Source: Verrucomicrobiota bacterium
GTDB taxonomy: Bacteria > Verrucomicrobiota > Verrucomicrobiia > Limisphaerales > SIBE01
Direction: 5' to 3'
NCBI GenBank assembly: GCA_016190065.1
Contig: JACPRI010000421.1
Coordinates: 1 to 41,020 of the forward strand
DNA: 41,020 nucleotides
This document shows, piece by piece, positions 27,820 through 37,671 of this stretch. Below the pieces are notes generated by a model. That model made no database searches, was not told the DNA's origin, and was given only the letters and a program-made list of their open reading frames with translations. The position numbers and the translations under genes were made by a program. The stretch's first letter is position 1; the number at the start of each line of letters is the position of its first letter.

Positions 27820-28968
27820 TCAACGGGGATATGCGGCTGAGGTGGGGAAGAGGTGATCTTGCGGGACGATTTTCCTGGTCTTCTGCCGGCTACTCGACCA
27901 GAAGAATTTCACCGAGGCGGCGCCCAGATTGTTGTAGTATTCCAGTTTCAAATCCACTTTTTGTCCTGCCACCAGGGAGATCACTCCCCGCTTTTCAACC
28001 GGTCCGTCGTGTTCGGTCCAGTCATTGATGACGAGGCGACCATTGACCCAGAGTCGGACTCCATCTTCGGCCACGGTGCTGAAGGTGTGTTCCTCACTGA
28101 AGGCTGGCAGCACCTGACCGGTCCAGCGCACCGAGAACGTGCCCGGCCTGATGATTTCTGGCTTTGGGGTGGTTCCCCAGGTGAAATCGATGACGGCATT
28201 GGTTTCGGTCAGCCGCAGATTCGTCAGATCAATGTTATCGAAATACTCGGCCTTCAAGCCCCAACCTCGTCCGCTGGTACGGATGGTCACCGCGGCCTTG
28301 TCCGGCGTGCCGAGCTGGGCCGGGAGTTGATCCGGAGTAAACACGACGCCGGCTGGCAAGGGGAATTGCAGTTGGATCGAATCGGTCGTGATTGTCTGGG
28401 ACGGCGGCAACACCGTGAGGGCACCTCCCAGACGCAATTTCGCGTTGGCATTGCCGCGGTTTTGCAGTTTGCCACGAGTCGCAATTGGTCCGATTCCCAA
28501 CTGAATGTAAAACGTTTTGTCGGACTGGGCCTGAGCGCTGGGCAGGATCCGGATGGCAAACGACTTGTCCGTTTCTTCGCCTCCCACCCAGGTCAAGACG
28601 CCCTCGGTCTGAGAATAGTCTTGGCCGCTGAGCGCGGTGCCGTCGATGGTGTGGTAGCTGAGGGTCGTTCCTGCGCTCAGACCAGTTCCGGTGGACCGAG
28701 TGACGGTGACCGTGATCGCGCCCTGAGCCGCGTCCACGGAATAACTGGCGGCGTTAAATTGCACGGTGCTCATGGTCTGCGCTTGTAATGGCGACAGAAC
28801 TGGCTCGTAACACCCGAGCATCCAGATAACCAGGAGCGCCGGTCGAAAACGATGAAGCGGAACTGCCTGAAGGTCTGTCACCGGTTGCTGCTCCCAGTCC
28901 GGATGTTTTGGTTGAGGCATAGGCACGAGTGTCTGAATGGAAACCACGGTACAAAACGGACTGATCAC
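27820..28968 (-). CDS. Secreted Calx-beta plus PA14 domain protein
   Basis: VQFNAASYSVDAAQGAITVTVTRSTGTG...TLSYHTIDGTALSGQDYSQTEGVLTW (Calx-beta); GLKAEYFDNIDLTNLRLTETNAVIDFTWG...FSVRWTGQVLPAFSEEHTFSTVAEDGVRLWVNGRLVINDW (PA14). Confidence 0.88.
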   Translation of the reverse strand: MISPFCTVVSIQTLVPMPQPKHPDWEQQPVTDLQAVPLHRFRPALLVIWMLGCYEPVLSPLQAQTMSTVQFNAASYSVDAAQGAITVTVTRSTGTGLSAGTTLSYHTIDGTALSGQDYSQTEGVLTWVGGEETDKSFAIRILPSAQAQSDKTFYIQLGIGPIATRGKLQNRGNANAKLRLGGALTVLPPSQTITTDSIQLQFPLPAGVVFTPDQLPAQLGTPDKAAVTIRTSGRGWGLKAEYFDNIDLTNLRLTETNAVIDFTWGTTPKPEIIRPGTFSVRWTGQVLPAFSEEHTFSTVAEDGVRLWVNGRLVINDWTEHDGPVEKRGVISLVAGQKVDLKLEYYNNLGAASVKFFWSSSRQKTRKIVPQDHLFPTSAAYPR

Positions 28969-29104
28969 CAGATCCTAAGCCTTGATTCTACTGTTGGCGC
29001 AGAATCGACGCAACGAGAAATCGGCACGCGACGTCAACGCCGTGTCTGGAGAGAAACCATTTCCTCCTTTGCTGAAACCCGGGTTCGCGGTTACTTTCCG
29101 CGCC

Positions 29105-30070
29105 ATGCGAATTTTATCGGGCATCCAGCCGTCCGGCGCGCTGCATCTTGGCAATTATTTCGGCATGATGAAACCCGCTGTCGAATTGCAGGACCAGGGC
29201 GAAGCTTACTACTTCATTGCCAATTACCACTCGATGACTTCGCTCTTCGACGCGGAGGAACGCAGGAAGAACACTCTCGACGTGGCGCTCGATTTTCTTG
29301 CCTGCGGACTGGACCGGAAGAAGTCGGTTTTTTTCCGGCAGTCCGACGTGCCCGAAGTCACGGAATTGACGTGGCTGCTGGGCACGGTGACGCCGATGGG
29401 CTTGCTGGAACGTTGCCACAGCTACAAAGACAAAATCGCCAAGGGCATCAGTCCAAGCCATGGCCTCTTCTCGTATCCGGTGCTCATGGCGTCCGACATC
29501 TTGATTTACGATTCGAATGTCGTGCCGGTGGGCAGGGATCAAAAGCAGCACGTCGAAGTCACGCGCGACATTGCGATCAAGTTCAACGAGCAATACGGCA
29601 CAACCTTCGTGATTCCCGAACCCCGCATCCGGGATGAGGTCGCGGTCGTGCCCGGAACCGACGGCCAGAAAATGAGCAAGAGCTACGGAAACACGATTGA
29701 GATTTTCGGCGAGGAAAAGGCCATTCGGAAAAAGATCATGAGCATCGTGATGGACAGTCGTCCCGTGACCGAGCCCAAACCGGACGCCGAAAAGAACCTC
29801 GCGATTCAATTGCTCAAACTGGTCGCGCCCGAACCGACGGCGAAAGAGATTGAGGAGCGCTTAAGGGCCGGCGGTTTCGGTTATGGCGATCTGAAAAAGA
29901 CGCTTTTCGAGCACTATTGGAATTACTTTGCGGCCGCGCGCGCGCGCCGCGCCGAGCTCCAGGCCAATTTGGATTACGTTCACCAGGTTTTGAGCGAGGG
30001 CGCTGCCAGAGCGAGATCGATGGCTCAAACTGTCCTAACGCGAGCGAAGCGGGCGAGCGGGCTGGATTGA
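29105..30070 (+). CDS. trpS: Tryptophanyl-tRNA synthetase
   Basis: MRILSGIQPSGALHLGNYFGMMKPAVELQ...DGQKMSKSYGNTIEIFG; start ATG 29105, 41 codons inside the ORF-track start. Confidence 0.96.
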   Translation: MRILSGIQPSGALHLGNYFGMMKPAVELQDQGEAYYFIANYHSMTSLFDAEERRKNTLDVALDFLACGLDRKKSVFFRQSDVPEVTELTWLLGTVTPMGLLERCHSYKDKIAKGISPSHGLFSYPVLMASDILIYDSNVVPVGRDQKQHVEVTRDIAIKFNEQYGTTFVIPEPRIRDEVAVVPGTDGQKMSKSYGNTIEIFGEEKAIRKKIMSIVMDSRPVTEPKPDAEKNLAIQLLKLVAPEPTAKEIEERLRAGGFGYGDLKKTLFEHYWNYFAAARARRAELQANLDYVHQVLSEGAARARSMAQTVLTRAKRASGLD

Positions 30071-30071
30071 A

Positions 30072-30869
30072 TCAGCGCGAGTGCTTGAGGAACCACTCGT
30101 AGAGCTTCGGATTGTTGTAAGCTTCCGTCCAGGAGTCGTGACCCGCTTCGGGATAAACGGTGAGTTCGACTTCCTTGGCGCCGGCGCTTTTCAATGCGCT
30201 CACCATCCGCTCCGATTCCGACACTTTAACCAGTGTATCTTTGCCGCCGTGAAATGCCCAGACCGGAAGGGACCTTAGCGCCGGGGCTTTTGAACGGCTG
30301 GCCAGCAGGACGTCGATAATCTCCCCGCCGCCGCAGATCGGCGCGATGGCGGCGAATCGATCCGGATGCGAAATACCCAGACTCCACGTGCCATAGCCGC
30401 CCATGCTCAGGCCGGTCAGATAAACGCGCTTCGGATCGACTTTGTGTTTCTTCATGACTTCGTCCAGCAGCGCCAGTAACGCGTCATTCTCCCAGCGCTG
30501 ATTGGATGGACACTGAGGAGACACGAGGATGAAGGGGAAATCCGGTTTGTCTTTCACGATCTTCGGCGGACCGTGAAGGGTGACCTTGGCGATATTGGTC
30601 CCGCGCTCGCCGGCTCCGTGAAGGAACAGCATGAGCGGCCAGCGTTTGGTTCCCCTGGCCTGATAGTCTTTCGGCAGGAACAAAAGATAATTCAGCGCGA
30701 CTTTCTTTTTGACGGTGCGCTCGAACTTCAGCGCTTTCTGGTTCGTAATGGGCATATCGTCTTGGCTTCGCGTGGTGGAACTGGCCAGTCCGGACAGACA
30801 GACCAGGGCAAGCATCAATCTCGTTGTTTGCATGGCGGTTTGTGGGGGAGTTGATAAGGGAACCAACAA
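30072..30869 (-). CDS. Secreted alpha/beta-hydrolase (prolyl-oligopeptidase/esterase-like)
   Basis: YLLFLPKDYQARGTKRWPLMLFLHGAGERGTNI...VYLTGLSMGGYGTWSLGISHPDRFAAIAPICGGG...YPEAGHDSW; GLSMGG nucleophile elbow. Confidence 0.87.
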   Translation of the reverse strand: MLVPLSTPPQTAMQTTRLMLALVCLSGLASSTTRSQDDMPITNQKALKFERTVKKKVALNYLLFLPKDYQARGTKRWPLMLFLHGAGERGTNIAKVTLHGPPKIVKDKPDFPFILVSPQCPSNQRWENDALLALLDEVMKKHKVDPKRVYLTGLSMGGYGTWSLGISHPDRFAAIAPICGGGEIIDVLLASRSKAPALRSLPVWAFHGGKDTLVKVSESERMVSALKSAGAKEVELTVYPEAGHDSWTEAYNNPKLYEWFLKHSR

Positions 30870-30964
30870 CTATGTGGCAAGCGGCAAGTCTGCTGTTGAG
30901 ACTCGACAATCCGGCGGTCTGTCGCCCATCATACGCGCGCATCCTTCAACCGAAAGCCATTCTC

Positions 30965-31528
30965 ATGACGCGCGACGAAGCCTGGAATTTGCTGAACGAA
31001 TACACCAAATCCGAGTCTCTGCTCAAACACGCCCTCGCCGTCGAAGCGGCGATGCGGCATTACGCGGCGCATTTCGGCGAGAATACCGATCTCTGGGGAA
31101 TCACCGGATTGATCCACGATTTCGATTACGAGCGCTGGCCCAACCCACCCGAACACACGCGCGAAGGCGCTCGCATTCTTCGCGAGCGCGGTCTGGACGA
31201 AGAGATCGTCGGCGCGATTCTTTCGCACGCGGAATGGAACCAGGACCAGTACCCTCGCGACCGCCCAATCCGGAAAGCGCTGTTTGCCGTCGATGAATTG
31301 TGCGGATTCGTCACGGCCGTGGCTTACGTCCGCCCGGAAAAGCTCGCCGGGATGTCCGCCAGCAGCGTTCGGAAAAAGATGAAGCAAAAATCTTTCGCGG
31401 CTGCCGTGAAAAGGGAAGACATCGAAAGCGGCGCGGCTTTGCTCGGAATCGCGCTTGACGATCACATCAACCACGTCATTGCCGCGATGCAACGTGTCGC
31501 CGAGCAGCTTGGCTTTCCGGCCGTCTAG
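30965..31528 (+). CDS. HD domain protein
   Basis: MTRDEAWNLLNEYTKSESLLKHALAVEAAMRHYA...LWGITGLIHDFDYERWPN...EEIVGAILSHAEWN; ORF track start 30824 is upstream. Confidence 0.85.
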   Translation: MTRDEAWNLLNEYTKSESLLKHALAVEAAMRHYAAHFGENTDLWGITGLIHDFDYERWPNPPEHTREGARILRERGLDEEIVGAILSHAEWNQDQYPRDRPIRKALFAVDELCGFVTAVAYVRPEKLAGMSASSVRKKMKQKSFAAAVKREDIESGAALLGIALDDHINHVIAAMQRVAEQLGFPAV

Positions 31529-31887
31529 GCCGCAAGAGGTGCCTGGGGATCGTGAACTCTCTGGAGTGCGCCGCTGTTTCTATCGCCCCTTCCGGGGCTG
31601 AGGGCGCTGTCGCTCTGTTCCCACGGCTTGCGCCGTGCGCTACAGTCTTGCGCCACTCCGTGGCTGGTTTCGGAGTTCATTTTCAAAAGCTCCAAATGCC
31701 GAGTCCCAAGAAATTGAAAATCCACGATGCCAGGGAAGGCACTTGCTGCTTCCGTCGTCGAAGGCGACTGGTTTGCGGATTTTGCCTCCCCACCAGGTGT
31801 GCGAGCAAACGCACGCTTGTCCTCGGCGTTCCAATCGTGTATAGAGCCGTTGTTTCGTTCACCAAACGCACTACGAAAGGCAATCCT

Positions 31888-32778
31888 ATGTGGCTCGAAA
31901 GACCCAATTCCCAACAGCGGCGCTCCTATCCTACCTCTCGTCCCGAACATGGTTTCACCCTGATCGAACTTCTCGTCGTCATCGCCATCATCGCCATCCT
32001 GGCCGGGATGCTTCTTCCGGCGATGAGCAAAGCCAAAGCCAAAGGCCAGGGCATCGCCTGCATGAACAACACCAAGCAGTTGATGATGGGTTGGAAAATG
32101 TACGTGGACGATAACAACGATAAACTGCCGTTCGCGTATGCGCCCGAAGACAAGTCGAACCCCAATTATCCTTTCGCCTGGACCCACGGGATTCTCGACT
32201 GGTCCAACGGCAACTCCCAGAACTGGGATGTCGATAACACGCTGAAGAACGGCGCAATCTGGCCATACGTGGGAGGTTCGCTGTCGATTTACAAATGTCC
32301 CGCCGATAAATACACCGTCACACCGACGACCGGGCCTTTCAAAGCGCAAGCGGTCCAACGCTGCCGGAGCAATTCCATGAACTCCTGGATGGGCATGAAC
32401 CAGGGGGACTGGACCTGGTTCGGCGGGCCGGAATTCCGCAAGTACACCAAGATGTCCGACGTGGTTGATCCCGGTCCGAGCATGACGTGGGTTTTGGTTG
32501 ATGAACATCCGGACAGCATGAACGACGGTTTCTTCTGTGTGGACATGAACGGTTATCCCAACCCGGCCCAAGCCAAGCTCCCGGATATTCCGGCGAGCTA
32601 CCACAACGGCGCCTGCGGATTTGCTTTCGCGGACGGCCACTCGGAAATCAAGAAGTGGCGCGACAAACGCACGATGCCTCCGGTCAAGAAGGGAAGCCTC
32701 CCCGGCGCCAGTCACGGCAATCCGCCCAATCCAGACGTGCTCTGGCTCTACGAGCGGACCACGCGCAAATACAAATAA
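31888..32778 (+). CDS. Prepilin-type N-terminal methylation domain protein (PulG-like pseudopilin)
   Basis: [50 protein letters not shown]...FAFADGHSEIKKW; start ATG 31888. Confidence 0.9.
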   Translation: MWLERPNSQQRRSYPTSRPEHGFTLIELLVVIAIIAILAGMLLPAMSKAKAKGQGIACMNNTKQLMMGWKMYVDDNNDKLPFAYAPEDKSNPNYPFAWTHGILDWSNGNSQNWDVDNTLKNGAIWPYVGGSLSIYKCPADKYTVTPTTGPFKAQAVQRCRSNSMNSWMGMNQGDWTWFGGPEFRKYTKMSDVVDPGPSMTWVLVDEHPDSMNDGFFCVDMNGYPNPAQAKLPDIPASYHNGACGFAFADGHSEIKKWRDKRTMPPVKKGSLPGASHGNPPNPDVLWLYERTTRKYK

Positions 32779-32803
32779 ATAAGGCGGATCGGAATCGACA
32801 AAG

Positions 32804-32831
32804 AAGAGGCCGGACCCGCGTCCGGCCTCTT
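32804..32831. terminator. Hairpin between convergent genes, probable bidirectional terminator
   Basis: AAGAGGCCGGAC CCGC GTCCGGCCTCTT, perfect 12-bp stem between the pseudopilin (+) and LamG (-) stops. Confidence 0.65.
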
Positions 32832-32847
32832 GGTGTGTTCGCTGACT

Positions 32848-35800
32848 CTAATTCTTGATTCGCCCGAAGAGAACCGCTGTCGGTGGTTTGAACGTGTATG
32901 GGCTCGCTGCTCCGGGCACGTCCTGCCACGGACCGGTCACGGTCACGGCCGACTGCAATGTGCCTCCTCCGGTCCATTCAATCGTAATGCTGCCATCAGC
33001 ATTCTTCGTGTATTTGGTGAATTTCGCCGCGGTCACCACGACCGGTTGGAGCTGATCGGGCGCGGTCCCTTGAGCGAGCTTGGCAACCTGTTCGGCCGTG
33101 AGCGCGCTTCCGAACACGGCAAAATCGTCGATCATACCGTGCAGGCTGTTGTTGCCGCCCGGTTCGGCCCCCATGACGAACTCGGTGAAGTCGGTCGGCA
33201 ACGGCGAAGTGTTTGTTCCTTCGAGGAACACTTTTCCGTCGATCCAGATTTGCTTCTTCGAGCTGTTTTTCACGAAGGCGAAGTGGTGCCAGGCGGTGAA
33301 ATCAAAAGCGGCATCGAACGTGTCGATGCTCGCGTTAATGCGCTGAGTCGCGGTGTCGCAACAACCCGCCGTGTCAAAATAGACATTATTGTTGCCCCAA
33401 GGAGTGTGCGCCTGGAAGCCGCGCTGGGTCCCTGAACTGGAAGGTGAGACCATCCAGAAGGCCGAGCTGTTGGCCACGTCCGCGAGCTTCACCCAAATCG
33501 AAACGCTCATACGGTCCGCCGCAGAGGCCGCGTTTAACCATACGGCGTTCGTGACGCGAACCAGTTGTTGCGCGCTGTCCGGGCCGAAATCCATGGCCCG
33601 ATCACTGCCCTGGCCCGATCGCCCGCCTCCAGCCGCCGTGAAGGCCGCGCCGTTCTCGAGTTTGCCTGAGAATTTGTGCAGCTTGTCCAGCGTCCGGTCG
33701 GCGACGCTCGCATCGTTGAAATCCCACCAGGCGATCAAATTCACTCCGCCCGGGGTGGCCGGCGTGCTTTTCGCATCGGCCGGGGAAGTTTCCAGCATGA
33801 CTTCGGCGCCATCGGCCACCAAATCGCCATCCGTATCCCTCAGCAACGGATGGGTGCCCGCGTCCGTTGCGCTGAGGAACCGGCCCGTGTTGGTTTCGGC
33901 GCCGTCTTTGAGTCCGTCGCCGTCAGTGTCTGCGTTCAATGGGTCGGTCCCGGTGTTAGTGGCGCTGACCCAAAGTCCCGAGCTGGTTTCCACGCCGTCT
34001 TTGAGACCATCGGCGTCCGTGTCTGCATTCTTCGGCTCGGTTCCCCGCTGATATTCCACCAGATTTGTCAAACCGTCTGCGTCGGCGTCGAGCGCGGCGT
34101 CCGCTTTGTCCTGTTTGTTGAGTCCTTTGCCATCCTCCCACGCATCGGGGATGCCATCGCCGTCCGTGTCCGCCTCCAGCGCGTTGGGGAGCGTCCCTTC
34201 GGCGAGCTTCAGAATGAGGGACGCGTCCAAAGCGCTGGCGAACACGGCAAAATCATCGATCATGCCGTGCAGGCTGTTGCTCAAATCACCCGCCGCGCCG
34301 ATGAAGAGCTCGGTGAAATCGGCCGGCAACCGGGACGTGTTTCTCCCTGACAAGAACAACTTGCCATCGATCCAGATTTCCTTGGTCGTGCCGTTCTTCA
34401 CGAAAGCGAAGTGGTGCCATTGCGAGAAGTCAAAATCCGGGTTGAAGGTGTCGATGCTGGCGTTGATGCGCTGGGTCGCCACGTCACAGCAGCCGGCGGT
34501 ATCGAAGTAAAGATTGCGGTTGCCCCAGGGAACGTGAGCTTGAAAACCGCGCGCCGTTCCGGAACTGGAAGGTGAATTCATCCAGAAAGAAGAAGTGTTG
34601 GCCACATCTGTCAACTGCTGCCAAAACGCAATCGTCATCTTATCACCCGCCGAGGCCACGTTGATCCATTGGGCGCCCGCAACGCGCACCAATTGCCGGG
34701 CGCTGTCCGGGCCGAAATCCATCGCGCGGTCGCCCGACCGTGCGGTCCGGCCCCCTTGGTCCGCAGAATAAACCGCTCCGTTCTCCAGCGTGCCGATGAG
34801 GCCGTGGATTTTGTCTGAGGTTTTTTCCGCCACGCTGGCATCGTTGAAATCCCAATACGCAAGCAGGTTCACGCTGCCCGGCTTGATGGGAACGCCACGC
34901 GTGTCGATTGGCGAACTCCCCAGAGTAACTTCCGCGCCGTCGGCGAATCCGTCTCCGTCAGAATCCTTCAAGACCGGATTGGTGCCCGTGTCGCTCGCGC
35001 TGGCGAATTTTCTCGTGTTCGTCTCGACGCCGTCTTTCAAGCCATCGGCGTCGGTGTCCGGAGTCAGCGGATCCGTGCCCGTGTTCGTGCCGCTGACCCA
35101 GACAAGGGTCCCGGTCTCGACGCCGTCCTTCAGAGTGTCGCCATCCGAGTCGGCGTTTTTCGGATCGGTGGCTCTTTGGTACTCTTGAAGATTGGTCAGG
35201 CCGTCGCTGTCCCGATCCAGAGCGGCGTCGGCCTTGTCCGATTTGGCGAACCCGTTGTCGTCTTCCCACCAGTCCGGGATGCCATCGCCATCGGCGTCTT
35301 TATCGAAGGCCACAGGCAGTGCGCCTTGGGCGAGCGTCGTGATGTGGGATTGATCCAGAGCGCTGGCGAAAACGGCAAAGTCATCGATCCATCCCCGGGT
35401 GTTGGCGCCGCCGTCGCCGGCCGCGCCAATGAGAATTTCCGAAAAGTCCGTCGGCAAGGGCGAGGTGTTTTCGCCTTCGAGAAACAGAGCGCCGTCGATC
35501 CAGATTTGTTTGGTGGACGCCTTTTTCACGAAGGCGAAGTGATGCCACTGCATGAAATCAAAGTTGGCGTCCAGGGTGTCGATGTTGGCGAAAATGCGCT
35601 GCGTGCCGCCGTCGCAGCAACCGGCCGTATCGAAGTAGATATTTCGGTTCCCATACGGAACGTGCGCCTGGAATCCGCGCAGGGTTCCGGAACTGGACGG
35701 CGAATTCATCCAGAACGCCGAGCTGTTGGCGGCGACGACGAGCTTTTGCCAGAAAGCAACCGTGACCTGATCTCCGGCGGCGGCCTTGTTGAACCAGCCG

Positions 35801-36111
35801 GCATTTGAAACGCGGACAAATCTTCGGGCGGCCGTGGTGCTGAGGTCCAGAGCGCGATCCCCGGCCTGGCTGGTCCGTCCGCCTTTGTCGGCCGAATAGT
35901 TCGCGCCGGTTTCCAGCGTGCCGACAAAACTGTGCAGTTTGTCCGGCGCTCTTTTCGCGGTGCTCGCGTCGTTGAAGTCCCAATACGCGACGAGTTTCGC
36001 GGCTCCGGCAGCCTGGCCGAATGCAGTCGCCTGAGTGAGAGTGAGGAGGGTTGCAAAAGTTGCTACGCAAATTGCGCGCGTAGCCCGTTGAGAATGGAAT
36101 TTGGCGTTCAT
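32848..36111 (-). CDS. Secreted protein with three LamG/concanavalin-like modules separated by calcium-binding thrombospondin-3-like repeats
   Basis: LVAYWDFNDASTAKRAPDKLHSFVGTLETGANYSADKGGRT...; DADGDGIPDWWEDDNGFAKSDKADAALDRDSDGLTNLQEYQRATDPKNADSDGDTLKDGVE. Confidence 0.9.
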   Translation of the reverse strand: MNAKFHSQRATRAICVATFATLLTLTQATAFGQAAGAAKLVAYWDFNDASTAKRAPDKLHSFVGTLETGANYSADKGGRTSQAGDRALDLSTTAARRFVRVSNAGWFNKAAAGDQVTVAFWQKLVVAANSSAFWMNSPSSSGTLRGFQAHVPYGNRNIYFDTAGCCDGGTQRIFANIDTLDANFDFMQWHHFAFVKKASTKQIWIDGALFLEGENTSPLPTDFSEILIGAAGDGGANTRGWIDDFAVFASALDQSHITTLAQGALPVAFDKDADGDGIPDWWEDDNGFAKSDKADAALDRDSDGLTNLQEYQRATDPKNADSDGDTLKDGVETGTLVWVSGTNTGTDPLTPDTDADGLKDGVETNTRKFASASDTGTNPVLKDSDGDGFADGAEVTLGSSPIDTRGVPIKPGSVNLLAYWDFNDASVAEKTSDKIHGLIGTLENGAVYSADQGGRTARSGDRAMDFGPDSARQLVRVAGAQWINVASAGDKMTIAFWQQLTDVANTSSFWMNSPSSSGTARGFQAHVPWGNRNLYFDTAGCCDVATQRINASIDTFNPDFDFSQWHHFAFVKNGTTKEIWIDGKLFLSGRNTSRLPADFTELFIGAAGDLSNSLHGMIDDFAVFASALDASLILKLAEGTLPNALEADTDGDGIPDAWEDGKGLNKQDKADAALDADADGLTNLVEYQRGTEPKNADTDADGLKDGVETSSGLWVSATNTGTDPLNADTDGDGLKDGAETNTGRFLSATDAGTHPLLRDTDGDLVADGAEVMLETSPADAKSTPATPGGVNLIAWWDFNDASVADRTLDKLHKFSGKLENGAAFTAAGGGRSGQGSDRAMDFGPDSAQQLVRVTNAVWLNAASAADRMSVSIWVKLADVANSSAFWMVSPSSSGTQRGFQAHTPWGNNNVYFDTAGCCDTATQRINASIDTFDAAFDFTAWHHFAFVKNSSKKQIWIDGKVFLEGTNTSPLPTDFTEFVMGAEPGGNNSLHGMIDDFAVFGSALTAEQVAKLAQGTAPDQLQPVVVTAAKFTKYTKNADGSITIEWTGGGTLQSAVTVTGPWQDVPGAASPYTFKPPTAVLFGRIKN

Positions 36112-36220
36112 GGGAAACTGGTTCGCTTCTTCCTTACCGGCCGGAGGGGAGAAAGTAAATCCAAAACTCCCGAAAATGCCCCTAGAATGTCTGAAATCTC
36201 CAGGAATCGAAGGAATCTCG

Positions 36221-36955
36221 TTAAGGGAGATTCTCGTGCGCGGCGGCTCGGGGTTTCGGAACTCGGCAGGCGCCTCCTCGCCTGGCTAAAGCCCGAGCGC
36301 GATAAATCACAAAGCTCCAGATCAAAAGCACCAGAGCACTGGTAAGAACCGTGGCCTGGTACGCGAAGAGGAGGAAATCGTAGAGGCCGTGCAGACTCAT
36401 TGCCAACAGAATGCAGCCCGTCACCCACAGGACTCTTCTTGTCCCGCGCGGAACGCACAATCGAGCGTGTGCCATCCCGAATCCCCAGACGGCCCCGAAG
36501 AGCGTGTGGGTCAGAGGCAGAGTCGCCGTGCGAGCCAACTGTTCCCAGAGCGGCAAACCAGGCAGATGATAGAAGTTCTCCAAACTGGCGAAACCGAGCG
36601 AGACCGCCGCGGCATACACAAAGCCGTCGATCAATTCATCATACTCGGTCCAGCGAAAAATCACCAAAGACGCCACCAGAATCTTGGCGCCTTCTTCCAC
36701 CGGGCCGATGAGCATGAAGCAGAACCACGCCTTCCAGGCGCGGCTCCCGGTTTCCACGTCCGGCAATCCCATCCGTTCGGTCGCGGTGAAAAAAAGGAAG
36801 GCGAGCGTTCCCGCGACGATTCCGAGGAGAAAAGCGGACAGCAAGCGTTTGCGCGGCTCCGGATGCGCGCGGTCTTTGAGATCGACGTACTGCATCCAAA
36901 AGACGGCGCTGGCGAGCACCAAACCCAAGATCTGCCATGTGCCTTTGATCGGCAT
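36221..36955 (-). CDS. PrsW family intramembrane metalloprotease homologue
   Basis: WFCFMLIGPVEEGAKILVASLVIFRWTEYDELIDGFVYAAAVSLGFASLENFYHL...LTHTLFGAVWGFGMA...SLHGLYDFLLF. Confidence 0.87.
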   Translation of the reverse strand: MPIKGTWQILGLVLASAVFWMQYVDLKDRAHPEPRKRLLSAFLLGIVAGTLAFLFFTATERMGLPDVETGSRAWKAWFCFMLIGPVEEGAKILVASLVIFRWTEYDELIDGFVYAAAVSLGFASLENFYHLPGLPLWEQLARTATLPLTHTLFGAVWGFGMAHARLCVPRGTRRVLWVTGCILLAMSLHGLYDFLLFAYQATVLTSALVLLIWSFVIYRARALARRGGACRVPKPRAAAHENLP

Positions 36956-36972
36956 GCCTTCTCTTCAACTCC

Positions 36973-37001
36973 ACCGCGAATTAGCGCGAATCCACGCGAA
37001 T
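36973..37001. repeat. Family A repeat, half-copy
   Basis: ACCGCGAATTAGCGCGAATCCACGCGAAT. Confidence 0.7.
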
Positions 37002-37557
37002 GCGGTGCGCGCCATTGTGCGGCTCCAGTCAGCGCTCCCCAGTTCATGAGCCAGCCTGCCACCACGACCGTCAGGCACCTCTTCCCAAAGGCGAATGTGG
37101 CGTTGAAAGAGTCGCGTGCGGGCCTGGCACTCCAGACGCGTCACGGGGAGATTCGGCTGTGCCAAAGTCAGTTTCCAACGCGTCAGCCGCGGTTGCTTCG
37201 GGTCATTGGCTGCCGCAACACCCGGCGTGAGCGCGCGCATGATCGAGGTGCGCTGGATCAAATACGGCACTTGTTTGCCATCCCGCACGAGCCGCAAGTC
37301 GGCCAAATCGCTGCGGGCACGGGACAGCACCTCGAGGTCAAGGTCCAGTTGTTGCGGCCCGGGATTCGCCATCTTCACCGCCTTCCGGAACCGCCAGGCA
37401 CTCGTGTCGATGTCCGCTCCGAGGTCGGCGAGACCCGGCAAAGTTTCGGGTTTTGGACTCCGACGATGAGTTCGCGAGAGAGCACCTGGCGCTCAATTGG
37501 GAGCACGAAAACAATGATGATCAACCCCAGGAAGATCAGAATGACGATAGGCTCCAT
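37002..37557 (-). pseudogene. Relic joining a membrane-protein N-terminus (DUF2339-like?) and a DUF3999-like fragment
   Basis: Frame 1 from 37557: MEPIVILIFLGLIIIVFVLPIERQVLSREL; frame 2: SPKPETLPGLADLGADIDTSAWRFRKAVKMANPGPQQLDLDLEVLSRARSDLADLRLVRDGKQVPYLIQRTS...; the tail runs into a family A repeat. Confidence 0.4.
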
Positions 37558-37671
37558 GAGCGTTCTTCAACGAAAACTGCCGGACCCGTCTCGCGCGCAG
37601 GCTAGCACAGTGCCTTAATCCCAGGAGAGTTGGAGTGCCGAAGGGAGATCGTCCCAAAGGAGCGACTCCGC

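Noticed and set aside
32848-36111. Long repeats as possible genomic tandem duplication or assembly artefact
   Set aside because: Units are clearly diverged in sequence and separated by distinct linkers, consistent with genuine protein modules.
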